Source of the DNA: Zygnema circumcarinatum
Taxonomy: Eukaryota > Streptophyta > Zygnematophyceae > Zygnematales > Zygnemataceae
Direction: 5' to 3'
Assembly (NCBI GenBank): GCA_037447605.1
Contig: CM074807.1
Coordinates: 2,982,586 to 3,046,585, forward strand
Length of the DNA stretch: 64,000 nt
A program made the translations under genes and the position numbers. The notes beneath the pieces were generated by a model. The model saw only the letters and a list, made by a program, of their open reading frames with translations, was not told the DNA's origin and did no database searches. Below are positions 29,364 through 40,580 of this stretch, in pieces; positions within the stretch are counted from its first letter, which is position 1; each line of letters opens with the position of its first letter.

Positions 29364-31578
29364 TCGCCCGCTTGTAGCGCAGGAACACAAAACAGAGTGG
29401 TTCAAGCCACACAAGAGCCGGCAGCTCAGCGGCTCAGCAGGCGGGCCACCGCGATTTTCAAACAGCAGCCCGCCTCCTCGTTCCGAATTTCGTATTGACA
29501 TGTTTGAGCATTTTAAATACCCATCCACGCGCTTGCCTTTCCGAAAACCCTTCCAATCTACACTCCGATCATCTACCAAGAGTTGAAAAAACGTCCCGGG
29601 ATGCTGCAAATCTCATAACCAATTCTCGCTACCATCCTCCCTCGCAATTTACCTCCTCCCGTCTCTCACGCTCCCCCCTGTTCCACTGACGGCAGCCTCC
29701 TCGACCTCTCCCTCGCAGGCAGCCGCCATGGCAGCGAGACGATGGCGACTACTCCAGCTCTCCTGCTCCTCCGCCTGCTTACCGCCACACTGCTGGCCGC
29801 CAGGTGGCGCCCTCCCATTGGCCCTCGCCGGGGGGCACATTTTCTGAGGGCCACGGAAAGGGGCGGGCGCGTCCGCCTCCAACCAAAACAGCGGAGCCGT
29901 ACGGACCGCCAAAAACGGCCGTCGCCAACGACCGTACTATTTCGTACGGAAACCAAATAAATGGCAGCCGTCGGATCGAGAAATTTGGACGTTCTGGACC
30001 GTCCGATCGACCGGTGCTGAATACCGCGGAAGACGGATGTACGGCCGTCACGAAGCGTATGACCGTACAGGGACAGGGAAGGGGACAGGGTGACAATGAC
30101 GTCATTCATACGAAAACACAAGTGTGCCTTGTCTGTAGCGGTTCGCGAAAATTAAAGTTAGGAAAAATGTGCGGTTCCGAATTGTTCTTTGGTTCGCTTA
30201 AATTAGGGCTGGAGGGTCCAATGGCGGGACGGGGGCCGGCGGCGCGGAGGCAGGTCTTGGAGCAGCAGGCAGCCGGGCCGAGTCAGTCGACAAGGGCTGG
30301 AGGAGCTATGGATAGGGTTAGGGGTTAGGGGTTAGGGTTAGAGTTAGGGTTAGATTAGGATTGGGGTTGAGGGTTAGGGTTGGAACCTTAGAGGTAGGGC
30401 TGGCTAGAGGTAGGGTTAGGGTTAGAGGTAGGGTTAGGGTTAGGGTTAGGTCTAAGGGTTAGGATTAGGGTTAAGGGGTAAGGGTTTGGGCTAGGGTTAA
30501 GAATTGGGGTTGGGTTAGGGTTAGGATTAGGAGTAGGATTAGGGTTAGGGTTAGGGTTAGGTTTCGTTGGAAAAGTTGATCGGTTGTCGATTAGTTCTAA
30601 AGAGTTCGGGGCCAAACTTTGGGCTTGCACATATGGTGGTGATGATGGCAAATTAGCCGTGGATGAATCTCAAGAGCTCAGTCTCATAGCCGTTCAAACG
30701 TTTTCCTTAGTCATTTGTGACCGACCGGATCCTCGTGGTTCCTCATGTTGTTGTTGGCCATGTGCATTTGATGGCATCGCCATCTTAAGATCAATGCCAG
30801 ATCCATTTCATCTCAAGTTATATTTTGCATGCATGTATTTTCCTGGAATTGAACCGCCTGCAATAGTAGAAGGGCTTTACGGACATGGACGGGGATGTGA
30901 ATGGATATGTGTATATGTGTGTATGTGTATGTGTTATTTGCATGGGCATTGCTGGATTTTTCACGCATGTGCATGCATGGCATATCTGAATGTGCAATCC
31001 AAATCTGTTTGCGTGGCGATCGGACCACGCGATGACATCTTTGTCACGTGGTCAAGGATTATGCTAAGGATAATGTTCAGGACTTCGCGGCTCCACTTGC
31101 TCTGAAAGTTGCAAGGAGCCGAATACAAGTAAACATGAACTAAACCTGTCTGCTCCCAGCAGTTGAAAGTGACTGAATTGGGCACAAAGTTGGGCACAAA
31201 GAAACAGCCATGGAGCTCGTATTGCTCACTGCGAAGCAGGCGACTAGCTTCCCCATCCTCACCTGCTGACCATGAGCAAAAAAGGGAGCAGAAAAATAGA
31301 TTCTAGCCGATCGACTACCAGCAGAGTCTAAAAAAGTAAAAACTGTTTCTCTATGCTTAACAAAAGCAACGGCATCGCCTGCACGTTACTGCGCCGAACA
31401 GAGCTCAGAATCAGAATCGTATAGCGGATCAAATAGGCTCAATGCCGAAGGTGAACATGAACGTGCCCTTGGGAAGCTCCATATAAAACGCAGCCGAATA
31501 AGGCATTATCGCCGTACTTCCTCAGTGCTGCTGGGGAATCATTTGGGAAAAGAACAGCTCTTTGAAGTTTAGAGAGTT
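29364..31578. other. Intergenic with telomere-like array; TBC promoter side
   Basis: The part near 29850-30070 is rich in CCGTAC / CGTACGG and GACGGCCGT-type motifs, as expected of a promoter. The telomere-like array follows. From 30563 to 31578 I see no supported gene; it includes the 3' flank of the leucine aminopeptidase. Confidence 0.4.
30311..30562 (+). repeat. Degenerate interstitial telomere-like array (GGGTTA)n
   Basis: About 250 bp is dominated by GGGTTA units with variants GGGGTTA, GAGTTA, GGATTA and short interruptions. Runs of perfect TTAGGG hexamers occur near 30416-30450 and 30535-30562. The six-base unit differs from the seven-base TTTAGGG typical of land plants. It is flanked by unique sequence on both sides, so it is not a chromosome end in this assembly. 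Confidence 0.85.
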
Positions 31579-34500
31579 TCAAGCGGTGACTTTGGCATGA
31601 GCCGTGATCCATTGAACCATCGTGGCCACTCCAAACCCAGTGCCCCCCCCCTTCTTTTCGCTCCACACCGGCCCTGCAATGTCCAAATGGGCCCATGGAA
31701 TCTCCTTGTCCACGAACTGTTCATAAACAACACGAGGACAAAGGTGTCAACTGCTTCATACTGTCGCATATTCCTCGGAGCTCGCCCAAGACTTGCAGTT
31801 TTGAACGGCACATGCAGTAAAGGTTGCAGCGAGGAGATGCATGAGGATGAAGGACAGGGACGTTATTGGATGAATAGTCTGTGTAAAAGCTGGGTGACGC
31901 TGCCCTTCCAGAGAAATGCTGCCTGAAAACTAGCTAGGCGTCAAGCACCAAGGATTACCTCTTTCAAGAAAAGTGCTGCTGTGATGGAGCCTCCTGGACG
32001 GCCGCCAGTATTCACAGTATCGGCAATATTCGATTTCAGCATTTCTCCATAGCCTTCCTCCATGGGCATTCTCCACAGCTTCTCTCCTGCAGCCTTAGAG
32101 GCTGCATCCAGCTCCTCAGACATCGAGTCATTTGGAGTGAACATGCCTGCAGGCAGCGCCAACCCCATCGCAGCTGAGAAAATCAGTCACTCCTCCTCCT
32201 TGGGGTGCACCAATAAGGAGGCAAGGGAACAATTGACGAACAGCTGTTTGGACAAGAGTGGTGAAAAGAAATGCTGAGTACGTGAGACCTCCCACGCGCA
32301 GCAAGCACAGGAAAACAATAGCGGATACAGACTTTCAAAATCATCACGAAGGAGCAATCAGACCTGCAATGTCATTTCCGAGCGCAATGATGCAGGCGCC
32401 AGTCAATGTTGCCATATCCACAATCTGAAAAGCCACAAACAAGTTGTTAAAATTGATATAGAGGGAAGGGCAGCGGATCTTAAAACGAGTCTACCTCTGC
32501 AAGTTCCCACTGCTTCGTTGCTACTCTAAAGGGGCACCAAAGCACTTTCTGCCCCCACAAAAGAACTCAGGTGCTCCAATGCAGAATGACAGATGCACCT
32601 AAACATCGAGCAAACTTCCTTCTCCGCACCTTGAAGTTCGGACTGTCATAATGTCATATTTTTGGGATAAGTTCGTTTAACAGCACTCAGAAGCCTTTCG
32701 TTATTTATCTTCTCTTCGGCTAACAATGAATTAGACCCCATATAAACCTAATGTACCTTGTGAAACTTGAGAGCTGGAGATGGCATCACAACAGACAATA
32801 CACCAAATGCTTTTGGCAATAAAGAGCACATTCAACCAGTCATTCAACTTCTCACCCCACCTTATTAGGGCCCAGCTTGCAGGCATAGACAAGAGCATCT
32901 GCAAGTGTGAGGCGGCCCTCCGCATCTGTGTTATTCACCTGCCATGATTCCAAGGATGGATAGTGAGAAAAACGGGAAATTGAGGCTGCCGCAGTCCATG
33001 TAAGGCTAGTGTCATGATCGATACCGAGCTGTTCTTATTACAAATCTTCAATACTGAAGACTATGATGAAAAATCATTGGTTCCAAAAGTGACCCTCTTG
33101 GAAGAATGGACTGCCTTCAAACAACCCAAGTAACTATGCAATTTCGCCTTCTCTCCTCTCAACTCACATAAGACCGCTGCACGTTGAAAACATATAGAAA
33201 CAGTCCCTAATCTGTTACATTGTATGAAAGAAATAAATCCGACGGCTTCAATACTGAAGCAACAAGCAGACCTTAGATACTAACCGCTTGCCAAAAACCG
33301 AGTTTTTGCTTCCCTGAACTAAAAAAAATATATATATTTGGCCTGACATGAAATAGCTCCACCCACCTCAATGGTTCTACCATTAGAAGCTGTCAAAATA
33401 TCTCCTGGCCGCATGCCCGTTCCACTGATCATATTCTCACAGGCCGCAACAATAAAGTGGACCTGAGACACGTCAAGGCTTTCTTATAAGCGCCCAGTTC
33501 ATCCTTTACAACGACACACGGAAACTGAATCTTGTAGAACTAGCATCTCTATTCGCAAAACACCTCCACGAATACAATCTATTGGTGTCTTTGCATTGAA
33601 GCGAAGCGAGGTAAAGCGAGGTGAAGCGAGGTATAGAAATCAACTCCAAATGAAGAGGAATAAGCCACCTTCAAGAGGACAACTCCTACCTCAACCCCAG
33701 GGGGTTGGAGAGCTCCGATAGCCTTAGCAGCTCCAAGTGTAGCTCCCGCTCCGCCCATGTCAAACTTCATGAGCTCTATCATGGAACCGGGGCCTGCCTT
33801 GATGTTGTAGCCTCCACTACAGCAACCACACAGAATCCCACCGTCAGGGAACTAAGTAACATTGTTCTAGTTAGTTAGTTAGTTAGTCGTTCGTCGTGGA
33901 GGCCAAGAGCTCTGCCAATTTCTGCATATGCCTTGTCAAAGCAAGCATTTGCAAAGTCCAAAATAATGTGTATTGGATTGTAAAAAGCATATCGGACCCT
34001 AGTTCACCTGTCAAAAGTGAGTCCCTTCCCGATAACAGCGAGCTTTGTCTCAACAGGTCCTTCAGGAGTGTATTTAAGATGAATGAAGCGCGGTGGATTA
34101 GTAGAAGCAGCAGAAACTCCCAAATATGCGCCCATGCCAAGCTGCTCACACTCCTTCTCGTCGAGAATTGTTGCCGTCATAACATCGCTGTGTGCAAAAG
34201 CGATGGCTTCTGCCACTTCCGCAAGGGCGCCTATGCAAAAAACCAATCAAATCTTAAGCTTGCTAAACATCAACAGCCAGTGGCGCATTAGCAAAGGCTT
34301 GTCACATGACAAGCGCGAAAATCACAGGCGATGCATTCCGGAGAGAGGCAATCTTTGGCAGCAAACTTTATAATTAAATGGATCACTAAGGGCGTTAAGC
34401 ATATGGTATAATCTTCTTCCAGATGCATACTTGCAAGTATAATTCGAATACTGCAAAGATGTAAAGTGGTTCAGCTCTGCAATCCCAGAAAGTAGTTTTC

Positions 34501-36700
34501 AGTACCGTGACGAGCTTTCAAACCGCTTCTCAAACCTGTCTTTGAACCAACAAGACGGCTTAACGTCAAATTTCGCTCATGAAAGATCACCCAACACGTC
34601 CAGACTCGCCCCTTGTGCCCTTCTTGCCCTTTACTTTGAGGAATACATACAAGGTGTCAAAACGTTGGCTGGGGCATTGACAAGCTGCTTGGTGAGGATG
34701 ATGCCAGCAGCAACGCGGACAGCACGGCCAATCGCCTCGCTGATTTCTGCACTGCTGCCAAGGCCAAGAATGGCCACTGACTGCAGCGAGGGTGGCTTCA
34801 CCTCAGCCTTAAATCTGGAGTCCTCAAACGCTCCAAGCAATACCCCTGCCATCAATCAAAGCATATTCAAACTATGTCAAGAAGCACAGTCCCTTCCGTT
34901 CCATGGGTGATGTAACATAGCACTACATGCAGGTAGCACGCCAAGCGTAAGTCATGAACAGCAAGAGCTCATCCTCACATAGCCTTGTCAATGGTGACAT
35001 ATAGGAGGTTCCGTGTGGTCCCGACTTCTCACCTTCAGAAACGAAACCAGCTGCTGCTGCTGCTGTTGCATGTGCGAGGTCTGATGCACCAATGACGCCC
35101 AGCGCCGCTGTTACTGCTTTTGCCTGCTTTGCTGCAGTGGCAAGCACTCCGCCAACGCCTTTCCAAGCCCCTGCTGAAGATGCGTTTTCCTTCTTTCCCA
35201 GCCCTGCCAGTCCAATCCTCTTGACTCCCTGGCCTTGAAGCCTGACAATTACTGTCTGGCCTGGCTTGGCTTTGAATTCCTCTTCGGCTGCCACTTCGCT
35301 CAGAAGGCCTGCCAGAGCAGTGTCCACCTCTTTCAATGCAGGGTCAACAAAGTTGTTCGCGTCATCCAGAGCGTCCTGAAAGACTCCAATGAGGAGGAGG
35401 TCGCCCTTGAAATCCATGGGTGGAGTGTCAAGGCACTTGAATTCAATCTGTAAAAGTAACAGGCAAGCACTAGTTCGATTATGTCATGGCCAATTCGCCG
35501 CTCTGAAAAAAATAACATATCTTCATAATCGGGAAAAGAAAATAGACTTACTTATCCTTATACCAGCTCCTTTTCCATACTAGCTTACTCCTATTCTCCA
35601 AGGCCAAGGTCTTCATCAAGTTCTCAATTCTGTCCAATCTTCCAAACGTCGGCCTCCTTGATATCAGTCCCCTTTGCTTGATGTCCAATTAAGGAGTTCA
35701 GTTGAATTCCTTTTATTGTGTTCTAGACTTCCAGATGCCTATACTGAGGTCTTGACAATACCTCCGGCACAGAAGGCTTGGACGGAGTTGTTAGGCCGAC
35801 AGTGGTGGCACCATTTGAAGAGGCGGACGTAGCAGGTTGAGCGACTGTCAAGGGCACCTCCTGTGCACGAGCAACCAGACGGCGGACTGCCAACTCCTTG
35901 CATCGCTGCTCCTTTACAGAGGTGATGTGTCTACTTCTGACAGCACTCCCAAACCAGCCTGTTGCAATGGAAACAGCAGCTTAAAGACAAGTTAAAATGA
36001 GCTGAATTAGTGAATGACAACGTTTCAGAAGTTACGTTGAAAACAATTGTTTGTTTCTCATTTGTTTACCTATTATGTCTGCATAAACAACGACACACAG
36101 GACGAAGGAGGATACATAAAGGAAAGAAAACGCCTAAGGTGCTAAAATACAAAAGCGCAATACCGCTTTGCGCCTTGATTCAGAAAGAAATCAAGGTTTA
36201 TTCTTCTGGACATATTAGTTTCTCGTTTCGGCCCACTACATTGCATGTAATTTGTATGCATGTCCTTCAAGATAAAAATTGTGACTATGGTTGACAAGGT
36301 GGAGGATAAGAATAGTTTTCGTCACACAACTGTGTGCTTCTAGAACGTCGTGTACCTTCATTAAATGCCATGCGTCAGAAACATGGCACTTGCCTTAAAA
36401 ATTCTCAGCAGAGGCACGTTCGTGCTACTAGTAACATACTTTTAAATTCTCAGACATATGCTGGTTTTTTTACCACAAAATGCACCTAAATTACTGTGAC
36501 ATCAGATCCCTCTATACCCTCTGGAATAAACCAGCTCAATTCAGTTACGTACCATTCTGCAACTGTCTCAGCGGCAGCGAAACATTGCCACTTTCCCGCA
36601 CTCCGCTTCTCCCATCCCTGCTGCTGCCTGTTGCAGGCAGAGGTGACGACAGACGAGCAGTCTGCGCTGGCAATAGCATGTCTGCCATCACTACTGCCAT
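31579..36700 (-). CDS. LAP: Leucine aminopeptidase, M17 family, plastid-targeted
   Basis: This is a hexameric metallo-aminopeptidase that removes N-terminal residues from peptides. Exon 1 (36553-36700) and exon 2 (35762-35958) encode a Ser/Arg-rich, acid-poor leader of about 110 residues, typical of a chloroplast transit peptide. The N-domain follows in 35033-35447 ([11 protein letters not shown]) and in the block near 34650-34855 ([20 protein letters not shown]). Catalytic segments: IGKGLTFD joined by splicing to [15 protein letters not shown], then [10 protein letters not shown] and [17 protein letters not shown] (about 32880-32938). These carry the Lys, three Asp and Glu that bind the two metals, plus the catalytic Arg. 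The last exons are 31959-32173 ([18 protein letters not shown]) and 31579-31716 ([20 protein letters not shown]). All family signatures are intact. Confidence 0.94.
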
Positions 36701-38270
36701 TTTCCGCAAAGCTCTCCCTCCGCCCCTCGCCACTTCTGGTGCCTTCCCCGAGCTTGCAGGCCGCGCCTTCCCTGCCAAGCAACCCGAGCCTAAGCAGGCG
36801 CCCTTGAACTTTGAAGCCTTGGAAATGTTCAAGGACGAGGGAAATGGCAGCAAGGTGAAGGGGGAGTGTGAGCCAATCAGGCCACGTGGCCCCGAGGGCA
36901 CATGTGACCACAGTTTGTAAACACTGAACAGTACTGTAACTGCGAACTGGAGGTGAAACGGACGGTGTGGATGTCCTCCGCCGTACCATATATAGGACGG
37001 CCAAGATGAATCCAGCGAGCCTGGCGTTTGGACGGCTCAGATGCGTCCGGATGATTCCAATAGACGGTTAAGATTCATCCAGCGCGCTTGTAATGGGCCG
37101 TCGAGCATTTATCCATGTCGGAAATGAACGGTCAAGATGCGCCCCCTATGTACCAGGAAACTGCAAGGCCTCGTTTTCAGACCACCCTCCGCGGCAGCTG
37201 GTGAGGGGTCTTGGTCTAGGGCAAAAAACTAAGGGAGAAAAACGTGTGCAAGTCTACGGCTGATAAGAAGATTACTACGCTGAAGTGGATAGGAATGGGA
37301 GCGAACCAAATGCTATGGCGGTTTACCGCCCCTTCTGTTTATTCTTGTCCTTCATCTTTCCAAGTCTCAGATGGGCCTCGGTTAGTTTTGCATAACCAAA
37401 GACCTCAATGTGCACGCCTTGTTGAGCTTTTTAATATGGACGAGAGCTTATAAGTCAGCCCTAAAAATTATCATATTTTTCTGGATCGAAGATCGGGAAG
37501 ATAATGGCTCGTAGCGGTTGTCAGTAAGCTGCATGTCCATCATGCGAAGCCCAAGCTATCCTCGTCTGTCCTCCTCCGTACTCCTCCACTCCAGCCATCT
37601 CTTAGATTTCACCGAGATGTTCAGAAAAACCTATGTCTTAAAATGATGGCCTGCTTGAACGCGATTTTATTCGTGTGTTTTGATATGAATACAACAGGCT
37701 CCTAAGAAGGCTGGTCGTTTCAAGGTTTTATGAATTCGGTTGGGGATCCCTCCATTTTAATTTCTTTAAATTAGCATACATGTCCTTATGCTACAACTGA
37801 AGCCAAGTGGCCCTACCAATCATCCCTAAGAATGTGATGATCAAGTAAGCTGAATCTGGGGGGATCATCCATATGAATACAAAGATCATCCGTATGAATT
37901 TGGTTTTATGCCTGCGCCTTAGAATTTCCAACACCACTCACGTGCCATTCATTGAGAACCATTTTCATTGCAAAAGTGGAATCATAAATTCGCTTTCCAA
38001 AAAACTTTGTACATGACGTTACACACTGAAGTATCAGCAACTGGGGAGTGCAGCGCTCTACGTGCCAACAGCCTCCTCACATGCCTCTTCGAGGCTCACT
38101 TGCCCAAACCAAGCTCGACACGCACTCAACACTTTTATGTACCACGCATTAATACAAACCTTCACACGTATGGCTATGGCCGTCTTTCTGACAGAGACGC
38201 TTCACACTCTCACATACAAACTTCACACCTTAACAGTCCATTACTCTTTTGTGAGCCTTGACGCTGTCCA
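36701..38270. other. LAP upstream region with phased motif series; nothing coding seen
   Basis: This holds the LAP promoter (minus-strand gene, so upstream is to the right) with a G-box CACGTGG at 36883 and the six-copy motif series at 36961-37144. Further right I see no gene. A short direct repeat GATCATCC(A/G)TATGAAT occurs near 37863-37900. The right end holds the 3' flank of the plastid-targeted gene. Confidence 0.45.
36961..37144 (+). promoter_or_regulatory. Six phased copies of a GACGG(Y)NNRGATNNNTCC motif
   Basis: Related 18-19-bp motifs begin at 36961, 36996 (GACGGCCAAGATGAATCC), 37031 (GACGGCTCAGATGCGTCC), 37063 (GACGGTTAAGATTCATCC), 37097 (degenerate, GCCGTCGAGCATTTATCC) and 37127 (AACGGTCAAGATGCGCCC). 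Spacings are 35, 35, 32, 34 and 30 bp, about three helical turns. The intervening sequence is not conserved, so this is not a plain tandem repeat. The series sits 260-440 bp upstream of the LAP start codon. Confidence 0.65.
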
Positions 38271-39880
38271 TTACTGTCCAGGCAAGTTGGACTTGGCATC
38301 CGCCACGACATTGTCAGCCTTGTCCTTAACCTTCTCCACCTCAGAGTTAGCCGATCCCGTCAAATTCTGCAAAAATGTTAAAACACATAGCTTTAGCGTC
38401 ATATGCTCCCAGTCATGGGTGCTGTTCAGCATCATTAACTATGAATGGTGAACCGCGTGAAACAATTCCAGCTATAACATCCGGTCTTACCTGGAAGGCA
38501 CCCTGAATGGAGGAAAACAAGTTCGGCGATTGGTCGGTCACATTCGAAGCTTTGCTGGCCACATCGGACGCGCTGGACTTCACGTCATCCTGTGTTTCAC
38601 ACATGTGCCATCCAAATATTGACTCAACTCCAGCTGACTATATTTCGGCTTCGCACTTGTCATAAAGATGATTGATACAAAAACAGCCAAACGATTATTG
38701 AAAACAGCGACGAAAAAACGAAGGTTTATCCCGATAACACTGTCAGAGGAAACCGAGCCATAAGATTGCAAGAAATTCACCTGCACTTGTCCAACAATGT
38801 CTTTGGCCTGCTCGCCTGACTTGCCCACTCCTTGCTGAATTCCCTGCAAAGCCTGAGCAGGCCCACTGCCAGCCCTGCAAGCAGAAACGGTGCATTTCAG
38901 GTGACCTCTAAAGTACACGTACAGAACCGCAGAAAGTCACTGATGGTTTAGATGGCAGAGGCACTGGACTCAAGACGAGCCAAAAAGAGAGCAACTCCGC
39001 GCCTTATCCAGCAACTGGCTTCTCATTCATAGCAGCCAGTTTTTTTTAGCTCGTGCATTCTGTTAAATCACGAAGGCAGGAGCCTCACTTCTGAGCAAGC
39101 TGGGAGGTCTCGTCGGGAGCAGATCTGCCTGGGCCAAATCGTGGAGGGGACTCATTTGTAGTCAGAGTGTCAGCAGCCTTCAGGAGCTCATCTGCCTTGT
39201 TTGCAGTTCGCTCCGCTCCATCAATGCCAGGGCCGGATGTTGCAAGGGAAGATCCACTAAGGGTGACGGAAAGAGCCGCGGCTGCTCCGACAAGGGAGCT
39301 TATGAAGACGCCAGTTTTGCTCGGTTGCGCTGACTCGACCTCCTGCAAAAAAGAAACAACCCGTAAGAATAGCGCTCAATATAAAATGATGCAGTAATGT
39401 AGAGCGGTTGAATTAAACAGAACAAAGAAATATACAGGGCAATGCTGCATCTCCTATTTCGAGTAAAAATTTGTTTGCGACCAGCCATCTTGCTTACGAC
39501 TGCAGTGTTAATTCCAGAAACAAAGTGGAAACTTTGCAAGACAGGATGCTCACAGAGACTTCAAGAAATGTGAAAATATTTCAAGATAGGAAACAACTCA
39601 TGTCTGACCGCCTGCCTTAACCTGAAAATCAGTGCTGTAGCAGACGAATCTTTCATTGCAACCTGCTGATAGACATATATACAAACGCTCATCTTCATCA
39701 AAAAACGGATCATACCTCTGCGGATGCACGAATGGCTCTATATGCCACTCCGCGTGAAACAGAGCGCTGCTTTCCCATAAAAACGACAATGCCAGACTTG
39801 CCGTTTGGGCGAGCGCTTGGAAGCACTGCCGGCACGGAACAAGAAGCGGCCATGGTGGTTGCTGCAGTGATAGTTGCCAT
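38271..39880 (-). CDS. Unrecognised plastid-targeted protein with one hydrophobic segment
   Basis: No named family recognised. Five exons read in phase: 39716-39880, 39089-39342, 38781-38874, 38491-38589 and 38271-38366, about 235 residues. Exon 1 begins MATITAATTMAASCSVPAVL and continues with Ser/Arg/Gly-rich, acid-free sequence, a clear chloroplast transit peptide. Exon 2 has a hydrophobic, alanine-rich segment (GVFISSLVGAAAALSVTLSG), which may be a thylakoid or inner-envelope anchor or a second targeting signal. After it come amphipathic repeats with regular Ala, Lys, Asp and Ser, such as DDVKSSASDVASKASNV and VEKVKDKADNVVADAKSNLP. These resemble LEA-type or apolipoprotein-like helices. 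It is divergent from the zinc ADH gene across a G-box-containing promoter. Stress-protective membrane association is a guess. Confidence 0.72.
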
Positions 39881-40580
39881 ACTGATGATTTGCGCAACTC
39901 AGAAAGGTGCGTGAATAGAAAAACTGCAGAAAATATTCCTCTTCAAAGCTTTTTGCACTTGTCTCCAACGCTGCAAGTTTGAAACTCTTGCAGCCCCTTT
40001 TCAAGCCTTACGCCCTGCCAGGGCTGGGACAGGTGGCGGTTGGCGGTCGTTTCAAGGCCATGGCTAAGGGCGCCACGTGGCAGCTCAGGGAAGGACAGAA
40101 ACGACAAGGAAGGTTCGAGAAGACTGCGGCTTCCAAGGGGCGGACCCCGAGCGCGCGACGCGTGGCACCGGCGGACTTCCCAGCAGGACAGCTCTCCACG
40201 TGGCGGCCACGTCGGCGTTGTTGAGAACGCACTCAACGACAAAATGTCGGTGCCGCCCCACGCGACCACGAAAGCGACAAGTTTACATTTTGCACGCGGG
40301 TGAATTACCGCCGACAAGGTCTAGAAAAATCTGCAAATGTGTTCACACTGGGAAGCCAATGCCGGCCTTCGTCGTTGTCGGCGTAAGGGACAAGTTGAAT
40401 ACAGTACTGCAAAGGTGCATGTAGCGCGCTGTTACAGTTGGAGTTCAACTGGAAATGGATTTTCTTCCGGACGGTGCGCATGTGAATGCTGAGGGGGCAC
40501 AGGCAGCCCCTTTCCCTGCCGGCCCTGCTCTGCTTTGGGAGCCGCTGCTCCCAAGCTACAGGGGAGGGCAGCGGGCAGCC
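39881..40580. promoter_or_regulatory. Divergent promoter with G-boxes (plastid protein / ADH)
   Basis: CACGTGG cores lie at 40074 and 40197, with a related CGCGTGGC at about 40159. The divergent start codons are 39880 (-) and 40581 (+). An in-frame upstream ATG for the ADH lies at 40455. Confidence 0.5.

Noticed and set aside
29100-29609. Longer N-terminus for the TBC protein from an upstream start
   Set aside because: The in-frame upstream part is Gly/Arg-rich and unconserved in look; the ATG at 29363 starts the more plausible MSGSNPPYGYRNEF. Not excluded.
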